Source: NORP309 sp045107085 (GTDB lineage: Bacteria; Pseudomonadota; Gammaproteobacteria; Xanthomonadales; Marinicellaceae). Taken from it: DNA of 14,562 nucleotides. Within the stretch, counting starts at the first letter, position 1; each line of letters begins with the position of its first letter. The notes under the pieces are model-generated. The model saw only the letters and a list, made by a program, of their open reading frames with translations, ran no database searches and was not told the DNA's origin. This document shows, one piece after another, positions 6,727 through 12,380 of this stretch. The DNA lies in the NCBI GenBank assembly GCA_045107085.1, contig JBGCFT010000165.1, positions 1 through 14,562 of the forward strand, in the 5' to 3' direction. The position numbers and the translations under genes were made by a program.

Positions 6727-7082
6727 ATACGGTGTATTGTCATTAAGTATCATTTTTAGGTATTGAATTTAACTTTTGTTTAGCCATCCTTTTTTTGCTT
6801 TTGATTGCCTGATAAAGGCGAAAGTTTGGTATTAGAATGTTAATTTGTTAATGAATGAAGGACAGCTAAATATATAGGCTAGGGCGATTGTTTAGAATAC
6901 AACATCATTCTAAAATAAAGATCGATAAGTGGTTATTTTTCTATAAAAAGAATAATTCTTTTCTTGGTGGCTTATGAAAAATCAGAGTTTTTATTTCGCA
7001 GATATAAAAACAAGCCTTTATACAGTCTCGAAAAATTCATCTTTTTATAGTGTCCAAAAATTATGTATTTTGTCTGTGAAAT
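6727..7082. other. Gene-free stretch between convergent genes
   Basis: The stretch contains repeat B copy 1 (6791-6860) and the left tandem-repeat patch (6976-7085). A 67-codon open frame over the patch (6974-7177) is a by-product of the repeats and runs antisense into the second antitoxin. No promoter or strong terminator is seen between the convergent genes. Confidence 0.55.
6791..6860 (+). repeat. Dispersed repeat B, copy 1
   Basis: This copy shares GATTGC, AAAGGCGAAAGTTTG and the T-run before them with the copy at 10003-10067, and more weakly with 10108-10172. Its last part, TTTGTTAATGAATGAA, also recurs at 9868-9883 next to the IS3 relic. It is a non-coding degenerate family inside the island; its origin is unknown. 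Confidence 0.5.
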
Positions 7083-7085
7083 CTA
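6976..7085 (-). repeat. Degenerate tandem repeats, left patch
   Basis: Units of about 22-27 bases follow each other, beginning near 6983, 7025, 7050 and 7072. Each has GT, a short variable part, AAAAA with TT or C, a spacer and TTTTTATA. Bases 7041-7062 are identical to 8485-8506 in the right patch. The patch lies directly downstream of the second antitoxin gene and overlaps its last bases. The units are too diverged to be CRISPR repeats; they resemble decayed iterons. Confidence 0.55.
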
Positions 7086-7099
7086 TGCAGCCTCAACGT
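7041..7099 (-). repeat. Gene-end direct repeat, left copy
   Basis: This copy covers the last codons and TAG of higA and the 22-base core of the tandem-repeat patch. On the minus strand it reads as the gene end GGCTGCATAGATTT, then AGACAA, then the 22-base block at 7062-7041. The right copy is at 8485-8568, where the first two parts are kept and about 25 extra bases separate them from the block. The two copies bracket the toxin-antitoxin operon. Confidence 0.65.
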
Positions 7100-7352
7100 C
7101 AAAAGATTTATCTTTTAACAACCACAAATCATAATTGTTTTGAATGTTTAACCAAGCAATGGCAGATTTTCCTGTAAAAGCCTGTAAACGTAAAGCAAAT
7201 TCAGCTGTGACCGAAACATGGCCATTAATAAATCTGGATAAGTGTTTTCTGGAAACGCCTAGCATTTCGGACGCCTTACCAATGGTTAAATCTAAAGAAA
7301 CTAAATACGTTTCTTTTAGTATTTCACCTGCATGTGTTGGATTAAACATCAT
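7083..7352 (-). CDS. higA: HigA-family antitoxin (XRE helix-turn-helix), second antitoxin of the operon
   Basis: This 89-residue protein has the typical HigA layout: HAGEIL at residues 7-12, an XRE helix-turn-helix (TIGKASEMLGVSRKHLSRFI, then NGHVSVTAEFALRLQAFTG) and the family ending AIAWLNIQNNYDLWL. HigA proteins bind their toxin and repress the operon. The usual partner HigB is encoded just upstream of higA; here the gene upstream is instead another antitoxin, 4 bases away, so this HigA is either orphaned or helps control the same toxin. Two ATGs in tandem (7352, 7349) could serve as start. Its last codons and stop lie inside a sequence that is repeated at 8548-8568. Confidence 0.85.
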   Translation of the reverse strand: MMFNPTHAGEILKETYLVSLDLTIGKASEMLGVSRKHLSRFINGHVSVTAEFALRLQAFTGKSAIAWLNIQNNYDLWLLKDKSFDVEAA

Positions 7353-7356
7353 TCAT

Positions 7357-7641
7357 CTATTTAGCACTAACACTAAGCTTTAAGCCAATATTATCAAGTA
7401 CCTTGAATAAAGTATTATAGGTAGGGTTTCCTGTTTTACTAAATGTACGGTAAAGGCTTTCACGTGCTAAGCCAGTTTCTTTGGCAAGTTTGCCAATGCC
7501 GCCCATAGAATCAATTATTTCACGAATGGCAAGCATTAACATGCCTTCATCGTTTTCAGCCAAGATAGCTTTTAGATATTCGGCTCTTTCTTCATTTGAT
7601 TTTAAATAATCACTGGTTTTAAATGCTTTAGCTTTATTCAT
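7357..7641 (-). CDS. Antitoxin of the HigB-type toxin (TIGR02684-like)
   Basis: The protein has 94 residues from the ATG at 7641. That start overlaps the toxin's last 8 bases, as is usual for this pair; the longer upstream open frame merely runs antisense-free through the toxin gene. The N-terminus (AKAFKTSDYLKSNEERAEYL) is the toxin-binding part, followed by a helix-turn-helix: IGKLAKETGLARESLYRTFS, then GNPTYNTLFKVLDNIGLKLS. This is the form described as a probable addiction-module antidote protein, which neutralises the toxin and represses the operon together with it. It is the middle gene of toxin - antitoxin - HigA and ends 4 bases before higA. Confidence 0.88.
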   Translation of the reverse strand: MNKAKAFKTSDYLKSNEERAEYLKAILAENDEGMLMLAIREIIDSMGGIGKLAKETGLARESLYRTFSKTGNPTYNTLFKVLDNIGLKLSVSAK

Positions 7642-7948
7642 TGTAATCACTCCAAAATTGTTTGGCTTTTTTAATGTCTTTGTTTTGTGTTGACTTGTCA
7701 CCACCACATAATAATAAAACGATTTCTTTACCAGTCCAACCATAATAAACCCTATAGCCTTTACCAACTGATACTTTTAATTCTCTGACTCCTTCACCTA
7801 CTGATCGCCAATGCCCCTCATTGCCTAATTCAAGTCTATTCAATCTAACTAATATTTGAGCCTTTGCCCTAAGGTCTTTTAAACCATCAAGCCAAATATC
7901 AAAAGGACACCATTCATGTTCAGCTACATATTTGGTAATTTTAATCAT
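7634..7948 (-). CDS. HigB/RelE-type toxin (TIGR02683-like, phage Gp49 family)
   Basis: This 104-residue protein matches the addiction-module killer family along its whole length: FDIWLDGLKDLRAKAQILVR, LNRLELGNEGHWRSVGEGVREL, GKGYRVYYGWTGKEIVLLLC and GGDKSTQNKDIKKAKQFW. Members of the RelE/ParE superfamily of this kind mostly cut mRNA at the ribosome; the conserved Arg, Lys and Tyr residues expected for such activity are present (GYRVYY, GGDKSTQ). It is the first gene of a three-gene minus-strand operon, and its stop overlaps the antitoxin start. Toxin-first order is normal for this subtype. An operator-like palindrome lies just upstream of its ATG. Confidence 0.92.
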   Translation of the reverse strand: MIKITKYVAEHEWCPFDIWLDGLKDLRAKAQILVRLNRLELGNEGHWRSVGEGVRELKVSVGKGYRVYYGWTGKEIVLLLCGGDKSTQNKDIKKAKQFWSDYNE

Positions 7949-7953
7949 ATTTA

Positions 7954-7975
7954 ATTGTAACTTATAAGATACAAT
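7954..7975 (-). promoter_or_regulatory. Probable operator/promoter of the toxin-antitoxin operon
   Basis: A perfect 6-base inverted repeat, ATTGTA (7954-7959) and TACAAT (7970-7975), starts 6 bases upstream of the toxin ATG. On the minus strand a TATCTT lies inside it, 16 bases after a TTGAAC, making a possible sigma-70 promoter. Helix-turn-helix antitoxins of this type usually repress their own operon by binding such a palindrome over the -10 region. Confidence 0.5.
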
Positions 7976-8040
7976 ATAACAACTTTAGTTCAACACGAGA
8001 ATAAAATAGTATTAAAATAGCTTATATAAAATACGTTGCT

Positions 8041-8518
8041 AACGTGTATAAAAACTAATTATTTGCTCATGTGTGACTGACTCTAATTATTCACTTTTTT
8101 ATAGTGTAAGAAAACTATTCCCTAAACGTACCCCAAAACTCAATATTTAATACAATCAAATAGCAACAACAACCTTACAACAAAATATTACTAGTGTACT
8201 CTAGCACTTGCCAACCCCTGTAAGCATAAAGCCCAGAAAGTACTTTTTTTATAGCTTCGAAAAACTCGGAATATTAGTGATCATCTACAAATACTTTAAG
8301 CCTTATGCGTACCTGTCCCGAAACTCTTTCACTATTATACTTTTGAAAATAATTAATTTTAAACTTATACAAGCAAGCTCTTTTATAGTGAGGGAAAACT
8401 ATTTTCCTAACGTAAGTAAAAACTATAAATTTAACGTGCCCAAAAAATCAATTAATGATCTCGCGTGACTGAATCCGAAAACTCCTTTTTATAGTGTCCA
8501 AAAATTCATTTATTTACA
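8041..8518 (-). repeat. Degenerate tandem repeats, right patch
   Basis: Units begin near 8043, 8104, 8127, 8254, 8313, 8388, 8411, 8435, 8467 and 8494. The run from 8388 to 8518 is nearly continuous, with steps of 23, 24, 32 and 27 bases. The unit is roughly (C/G)GT, five variable bases, AAAACT, a short AT stretch, TTTTTATA or TTTAA. A longer motif, GTGTGACTGA or GCGTGACTGA, occurs twice (8070-8079 and 8463-8472). The patch lies downstream of the membrane-protein gene on the minus strand, just as the left patch lies downstream of higA. Confidence 0.6.
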
Positions 8519-8568
8519 GCTACAGATAATTAATTAAGTTGTCTTAAAAATCTATGCAGCCACCACGT
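8485..8568 (-). repeat. Gene-end direct repeat, right copy
   Basis: The 22-base block 8485-8506 equals 7041-7062, and the 14-base block 8548-8561 equals 7079-7092. On the minus strand the latter would read ...VAA-stop, like the end of higA (EAA-stop), with 20 of 23 bases the same over the flanking region. It lies 20 bases beyond the stop of the membrane-protein gene, so it may be a leftover higA end. Confidence 0.65.
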
Positions 8569-8580
8569 TATAATTTATTA

Positions 8581-9486
8581 TTACTCTTTTAATTTTTCAG
8601 CCATTTCTTTAGAGGAATCTGCTTGAGCTTGCATCATCTTTTCTTCTTCTAGGCTTAATTTTTGAAGTTTTTCATTTAATTCATTGTATATATCTACATC
8701 ATTTTGTGAAGAAAATATTATCATTTCATTCTCAAACGTAAGATTATCTTTAAGCTTATTAACATGTGACAAAATTTCTTTAATAGTTTGAAAAATCTCA
8801 AACTGGTTCTGATAAAAAGCCTTAATCCATTTAATGCCTTTGTATTTTGAATTTTTAAAACCAGCAAGAAAAGATTTACTTTCTTTGTCATTTCTATTGG
8901 AAATCAATTGTTCAAAATTAGAAATTTCTTCCAACATGCGACTTTCATATTTAGGTATATTAATTTGTATTAATTCAATATTTTTTAAGGACGCACTAAT
9001 TGAATCTTGATTTGTGAGATTAGATGGCAATAGAGGGTTTAAAAGAAACACTTTACTTAATTCTGAATTATATTCTTCTCTTATAGCTTGCAAGTTAGAA
9101 GCATAATTCTCTGTTAGTTGAAATAATTTTAAATCATCATTATCACCAATATTTTTAACAATAGCTTTTCTTGATTGAATGTTTTCAATTAATTCTAATG
9201 AAGATTCTTTAAATTCTAATTGATTGTTTATTTGTATATAAAAGATTGCTGAATTATAAATAGAAACTATCAGCAATATTGATCCAATAATCAAGAGTGT
9301 TTCAAATTTATTTTTGAAACCAGTAAAATATATGATTACTATTGCAATAAGTGAAAGAATTAATGTTTGGCCTAACAACCTCCCAAAATGATAAGCTTCA
9401 TTTATTTGAACAAGGTTAAATGAAATAAAGGTTAAAATACAACCTGAAATTAATAGCAATAATCCAATAATATTTTGTTTTTTCAT
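8581..9486 (-). CDS. Membrane protein with three N-terminal helices and a long helical tail, 301 residues
   Basis: Three hydrophobic segments are visible at about residues 6-25, 39-55 and 62-84, followed by about 215 residues of charged, helix-rich sequence. It ends in a coiled-coil-like Glu/Lys/Gln segment (LNEKLQKLSLEEEKMMQAQA, then KEMAEKLKE). This layout suits a membrane-anchored sensor or scaffold; no enzymatic domain is seen. LLLLISGC looks like a lipobox, but helix 1 continues past it, so I do not call it a lipoprotein. The ATG at 9486 has a GGAG ribosome-binding site 8-9 bases upstream. It is a single gene on the minus strand, with the right repeat patch following its stop. Function is unknown; small multi-helix proteins with coiled tails do occur in phage-defence islands, but nothing here shows that role. 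Confidence 0.75.
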   Translation of the reverse strand: MKKQNIIGLLLLISGCILTFISFNLVQINEAYHFGRLLGQTLILSLIAIVIIYFTGFKNKFETLLIIGSILLIVSIYNSAIFYIQINNQLEFKESSLELIENIQSRKAIVKNIGDNDDLKLFQLTENYASNLQAIREEYNSELSKVFLLNPLLPSNLTNQDSISASLKNIELIQINIPKYESRMLEEISNFEQLISNRNDKESKSFLAGFKNSKYKGIKWIKAFYQNQFEIFQTIKEILSHVNKLKDNLTFENEMIIFSSQNDVDIYNELNEKLQKLSLEEEKMMQAQADSSKEMAEKLKE

Positions 9487-9600
9487 TATTGTTATCTCCG
9501 TGTATAATTATGTTTTTTGAATTATTGTGTTGATATTATATTAGCATATTATAATATGCAAAAGATAAACATATACAGTATAAATAAAGTAACCAATGAA

Positions 9601-9636
9601 ACCCTAGAATCAACAATAAATCATCAATTCTAGGGT
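9601..9636. repeat. Perfect 10-base inverted repeat
   Basis: ACCCTAGAAT (9601-9610) and ATTCTAGGGT (9627-9636) flank a 16-base loop. No T-run follows on either strand, so a terminator is less likely than a protein-binding or mobile-element site. It lies 115 bases upstream of the membrane-protein gene. Confidence 0.5.
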
Positions 9637-9777
9637 GATGAGGTGCGTGTATATTTAGGCATCATCTATTAATTATCATTTGGCTAAATTCGTTAATTTT
9701 CTTTATGTGTAATCCTCTCGATAAAAAGTAGTGTTTAAAAGTAAAAAATTTTATTGAGATAATCTTAGGAGTATTTT

Positions 9778-9844
9778 ATGAAGAAATCAAGATACACAAG
9801 CCAGCCAGATTCTTTCGTTATTAAATCAAAATGAATCAGGGTAA
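9778..9844 (+). pseudogene. Relic of an IS3-family orfA
   Basis: The ATG at 9778, with AGGAG 6 bases upstream, begins MKKSRYTS, the classical start of IS3-family OrfA. A tandem AGCC AGCC at 9799-9806 shifts the frame. With one AGCC removed, it continues SQILSLLNQNESG and then stops at 9842-9844, again matching the OrfA pattern (MKKSRxTxxQIxxxLxQxExG). Only about 20 codons of the transposase remain, so it cannot be active. I do not see clear terminal inverted repeats around it. Confidence 0.6.
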
Positions 9845-9897
9845 CAGTTTCTTACTAGATCATTAGTTTGTTAATGAATGAATTTATTTTACTAAAA

Positions 9898-9922
9898 ATG
9901 GTGGGCAGAGCCACACCTTACA
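9898..9922. repeat. REP-like palindrome 1
   Basis: ATGGTGGGCAGAGCCACACC followed by TTACA is close to the palindromic element GGTGGGCAATGCCCACC that is scattered through many bacterial genomes. The arms are imperfect. It is probably a neutral interspersed repeat. Confidence 0.45.
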
Positions 9923-9958
9923 GGTTTTGAGTATTAACATAATCATGGTACACAGTGA

Positions 9959-9992
9959 GATTGCCACGTCACTTCGTTCCTCGCCATGACGG
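9959..9992. repeat. REP-like palindrome 2
   Basis: The segment starts GATTGCCACGTCACTTCG and ends CCTCGCCATGACGG. It resembles the widespread repeat of the type CGTCATTGCGAGGAGCG...GACGTGGCAATC. CGTCA and TGACG close the palindrome (9967-9971, 9987-9991). Such elements sit in intergenic DNA. Confidence 0.55.
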
Positions 9993-10002
9993 TTTAAAAA
10001 CT

Positions 10003-10067
10003 TGTTTTTTGATTTGGATTGCTTTAGAAAGGCGAAAGTTTGATGCTTATAAAAATGATTTTATATG
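10003..10067 (+). repeat. Dispersed repeat B, copy 2
   Basis: This is the best preserved copy next to the tRNA: a T-run, GATT.GGATTGC, TTAGAAAGGCGAAAGTTTGA and then TGCTTATAAAAATGATTTTA. It aligns with 6791-6860 and with 10108-10172. Confidence 0.5.
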
Positions 10068-10107
10068 CCATAACTAAATCTTATAAAGTGCCAATAACAA
10101 AGCCGTG

Positions 10108-10172
10108 GTTTTTTTGCATTAGATTGCGTTAGAAACACACAAGGTCAATGCATTTAAAAATGAGTTTATTGA
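10108..10172 (+). repeat. Dispersed repeat B, copy 3
   Basis: This copy follows copy 2 after about 40 bases and shares the T-run, AGATTGCGTTAGAAA, the CAATGC.TTTAAAAATGA part and the ending TTTATTGATG. Its middle is diverged (ACACACAAGG in place of GGCGAAAG). Confidence 0.45.
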
Positions 10173-10200
10173 TGTATAAGTGAATATTTTAAGTATTGAG

Positions 10201-10255
10201 ATTGTGGGTTTATAGCGTGATATATAGTGAAAAAATGGTACCGAGGGCGAGAATC
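10201..10255 (-). repeat. att-like direct repeat at the tRNA-Leu 3' end (right island end)
   Basis: This segment spans the last 20 bases of the tRNA gene (10236-10255) and 35 bases of its downstream flank. It is the intact partner of the decayed copy at 864-915, in the same orientation, 9.3 kb away. Two exact blocks of 17 and 14 bases anchor the match. Confidence 0.7.
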
Positions 10256-10320
10256 GAACTCGCACTTCCGAAGAAACCGGATTTTGAATCCGGCGCGTCT
10301 ACCAGTTCCGCCACCCCGGC
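10236..10320 (-). tRNA. tRNA-Leu(CAA)
   Basis: An 85-base gene with a long variable arm and an encoded CCA end. The acceptor GCCGGGG pairs with CCTCGGT. The D-arm has GGTAGACGC, the anticodon stem CCGGA/TCCGG holds the loop TTCAAAA with anticodon CAA, the variable arm is TTTCTTCGGAAGT-like, and the T-arm carries GTTCGATTC. It is the counterpart of E. coli leuX, a well-known integration site for pathogenicity islands. It forms the right boundary of the proposed island. Confidence 0.97.
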
Positions 10321-10336
10321 ACATTTTAGGAGAACA

Positions 10337-10364
10337 AGTATAAAGAAAATTTATCTATGTTCAA
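10337..10364 (-). promoter_or_regulatory. Promoter of tRNA-Leu
   Basis: On the minus strand TTGAAC (10364-10359) and TATACT (10342-10337) are separated by 16 bases, giving 4/6 and 5/6 matches to the sigma-70 boxes. The -10 box ends 16 bases before the mature tRNA 5' end. Confidence 0.6.
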
Positions 10365-10500
10365 GCAAAATGTTCACTTTTATACTAATTCGTGTTTTTG
10401 AGTCAGAATAATAAAACCTCTCAATAAAATTTAATGGATCTGGCTTTTTATTGTTTGATTATGAATGGTAACAATCTGAATTTGGAATACTAATTGTCAA

Positions 10501-12378
10501 TTATTGGGGCATTAAATCTACGGCTATTCTGAAACCGAGTCGTGCGTCTGTAAAGTTGGATTTGGCAATAAAACGGTGACTAGAGCCATAATCATTTTGT
10601 GAACTACTCCAACTACCGCCTCTGATGACATGATTTTCGCAGCCTAAATTAACCCATGCACTGCCATCAGAAGGGGCTCTGACGTAGGAATCATGCCAGC
10701 AATCCATAACCCATTCCATGACATTTCCGGCCGTATCGTTGAGTCTAAATTGGTTTTGAATAAAACTTCCAACTGGAGCAGGTCCCCAATATTTATCATT
10801 GTATTTTTCAAATCCTTTTTTCCAACGAATCCTGGTATTTTTAGATGTTCTGTCTAATTTTCCAGTCAGATTTTCAATGATTTGTTTTGGACTGTCATCG
10901 CCCCAAGGAAATTTTGTTCGAGACCCCGCTCTTAAAACGTATTCAAACTCAGATTCTGAGAGTAATCGATAATTTTTACCTGTTTCTTGACTGATCCATT
11001 TGGTATAGGCAATGGCGTCATTCCAAGATACATGAATCACAGGTAAATCCTGCTTGGCTTTGTTGCCTAAATAATCATCTTCCCAATTAACTCTGTTTTT
11101 ATTTTTAATTCTTCCTGTCCTTAAATCATATATTCTTGACGATCGTGCGACTTGTGCATCAGTTTCATAACCCGTGGAATCAACAAATACTTTAAAGTCT
11201 GCGACACTGATTTCATTTTGACTGACAGCAAATCCATAATTGATAAAAATGATGCGTTCTGGTTTTTCATGTTTTGGTCCATCTTTATTGCCCATAATGT
11301 ATTCGCCAATTGGCATGACAACCATTTCTGGGAGTTTTTGATTATTTTGAGTAGTGTCTGAAAAGATATCAAACTCTCTAAATTGACCAAATATTTCAAT
11401 TCTGTTTAGCTCGTTTTTGTAACTGGCTAACTCTGATTGATCGATACCTAAATCTTCCATTTGATCTATCATTCTATTGGCTCTATCAATTTTGAGTTGT
11501 TTTATAGCAGAAGACAGTTGTGATTCTAGCCAAATATAACGTTGTTGCTTTAATTCGACCACACGATCTTTTGTAAAAGCAACGGAAATTTCAGCCGGCG
11601 ATAATAACTCAGCATATTCTAAAGTGTCAAAGGCCAATTGAAAGTCTATTTCTTCTGCGGCTCTTAATGCTTTGTTCATTAACTCATTAATGACTTCTGA
11701 GACTAAGGCTTTGGTTTTTGTGTTTTGAGGGTCAATTTCAAGAGACTGTTTTGCTGTATGCCAAGCACCATCAGAATTTAAAGTTAATATGGCTTCATTT
11801 GATAATTGTTTCATGCCTTTTGCATACAGTTTGTTAATTGTGGATATGGTGGATAATTGCTGTGATAATGATTCTACAATTTCAGTACTGCTGTTTAAGG
11901 ATTTATATAAAGATATGATACGTTTGATGGCTTTTTCATCATGTTCGTTGGTTGCCTTTATTGATTGGCTTGCGAGTTCTTCTATTAAGATTTGGTTGTA
12001 CTGTCCAATTTGATCATTTTCACTTTCTAAGGATTTCAAATTCACCAAATAGAATAATGCATTGTTGTTTTCCGGTTCAAAAAATCTTTTTTCTTCAACT
12101 GAAAGCGCAATGGATTTGAGTATTTCTTCAACGGTTAATGCCCCTATATTGGATAGATCAAAATTCCATGCAGGTATATCTAAAATTCTATCAAGAATAG
12201 GCTTTTCTGAGTTGAGATCAAAAAAAGGAACTTCTTCATCTGATGGTTCGTTTGTATTAGATTGTTGCGAATTTAAACTGCTTAATGTAATTCGACTGTC
12301 CTGAGGAAATTTCATAAAATATAAAAAACCGACTAACATAACGCCGATAATAAATACTGTGATTTCTTTAGCAGACAT
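10501..12378 (-). CDS. Membrane-anchored FGE/SUMF1-fold protein without the catalytic cysteines, 625 residues
   Basis: An N-terminal membrane helix (about residues 6-22, TVFIIGVMLVGFLYF) is followed by about 320 residues of mostly helical sequence, probably TPR-like (for example LAFDTLEYAELLSPAEISVA), and a C-terminal formylglycine-generating-enzyme-like domain from about residue 350: PIGEYIMGNKDGPKHEKPER, PVIHVSWNDAIAYTKWISQE, YRLLSESEFEYVLRAG, LNDTAGNVMEWVMD, VIRGGSW and LGFRIA. In human FGE the active-site cysteines follow the GGSY motif; here those places are S592 and Y597, so sulfatase-activating oxidation is not expected. The fold is probably used for ligand or protein binding, as in many bacterial members. 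The start is 2 bases after the 5'-nucleotidase stop, so the two are co-translated and both face the periplasm. Confidence 0.88.
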   Translation of the reverse strand: MSAKEITVFIIGVMLVGFLYFMKFPQDSRITLSSLNSQQSNTNEPSDEEVPFFDLNSEKPILDRILDIPAWNFDLSNIGALTVEEILKSIALSVEEKRFFEPENNNALFYLVNLKSLESENDQIGQYNQILIEELASQSIKATNEHDEKAIKRIISLYKSLNSSTEIVESLSQQLSTISTINKLYAKGMKQLSNEAILTLNSDGAWHTAKQSLEIDPQNTKTKALVSEVINELMNKALRAAEEIDFQLAFDTLEYAELLSPAEISVAFTKDRVVELKQQRYIWLESQLSSAIKQLKIDRANRMIDQMEDLGIDQSELASYKNELNRIEIFGQFREFDIFSDTTQNNQKLPEMVVMPIGEYIMGNKDGPKHEKPERIIFINYGFAVSQNEISVADFKVFVDSTGYETDAQVARSSRIYDLRTGRIKNKNRVNWEDDYLGNKAKQDLPVIHVSWNDAIAYTKWISQETGKNYRLLSESEFEYVLRAGSRTKFPWGDDSPKQIIENLTGKLDRTSKNTRIRWKKGFEKYNDKYWGPAPVGSFIQNQFRLNDTAGNVMEWVMDCWHDSYVRAPSDGSAWVNLGCENHVIRGGSWSSSQNDYGSSHRFIAKSNFTDARLGFRIAVDLMPQ

Positions 12379-12380
12379 TT

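Larger units (their letters stand above)
7949..8580. other. Gene-free stretch filled by repeats
   Basis: This stretch has the toxin-antitoxin promoter at its left end and the right tandem-repeat patch (8041-8518) and gene-end repeat (8485-8568) over most of the rest. The 86-codon frame 8208-8468 is low-complexity and reads the repeats as a Phe/Tyr/Lys-rich protein without a ribosome-binding site; I do not accept it as a gene. Confidence 0.6.
9487..10235. other. Gene-poor stretch at the right island end
   Basis: No intact gene lies here. It holds a perfect inverted repeat (9601-9636), an IS3 orfA relic (9778-9844), two REP-like palindromes (9898-9922, 9959-9992), repeat B copies 2 and 3, and the flank of the tRNA gene that is duplicated at 864-885. 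This mixture of small relics suggests successive insertions and decay next to the tRNA. Confidence 0.6.

Noticed and set aside
6974..7177. 67-codon frame reading through the left repeat patch
   Set aside because: Its first half is a translation of the tandem repeats and its second half is antisense to the HigA gene; it has no ribosome-binding site.
8208..8468. 86-codon frame in the right repeat patch
   Set aside because: It has low-complexity Phe/Tyr/Lys composition that follows the repeat period and no ribosome-binding site.
8041..8518. CRISPR array
   Set aside because: The units differ from each other too much, no spacers of constant length separate identical repeats, and no cas gene is present.
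9430..9486. Lipobox LISGC at the start of the 301-residue membrane protein
   Set aside because: The hydrophobic helix continues well past the cysteine and two more helices follow, so a membrane anchor is more likely.
10196..10411. 71-codon frame across the tRNA gene
   Set aside because: It is antisense to an intact tRNA-Leu; such frames are common over tRNA genes.
10422..10453. CAATAAAA/TTTTATTG inverted repeat as terminator of the FGE-fold gene
   Set aside because: The stem is only A-T pairs apart from one, the loop is long, and no T-run follows in the right direction.
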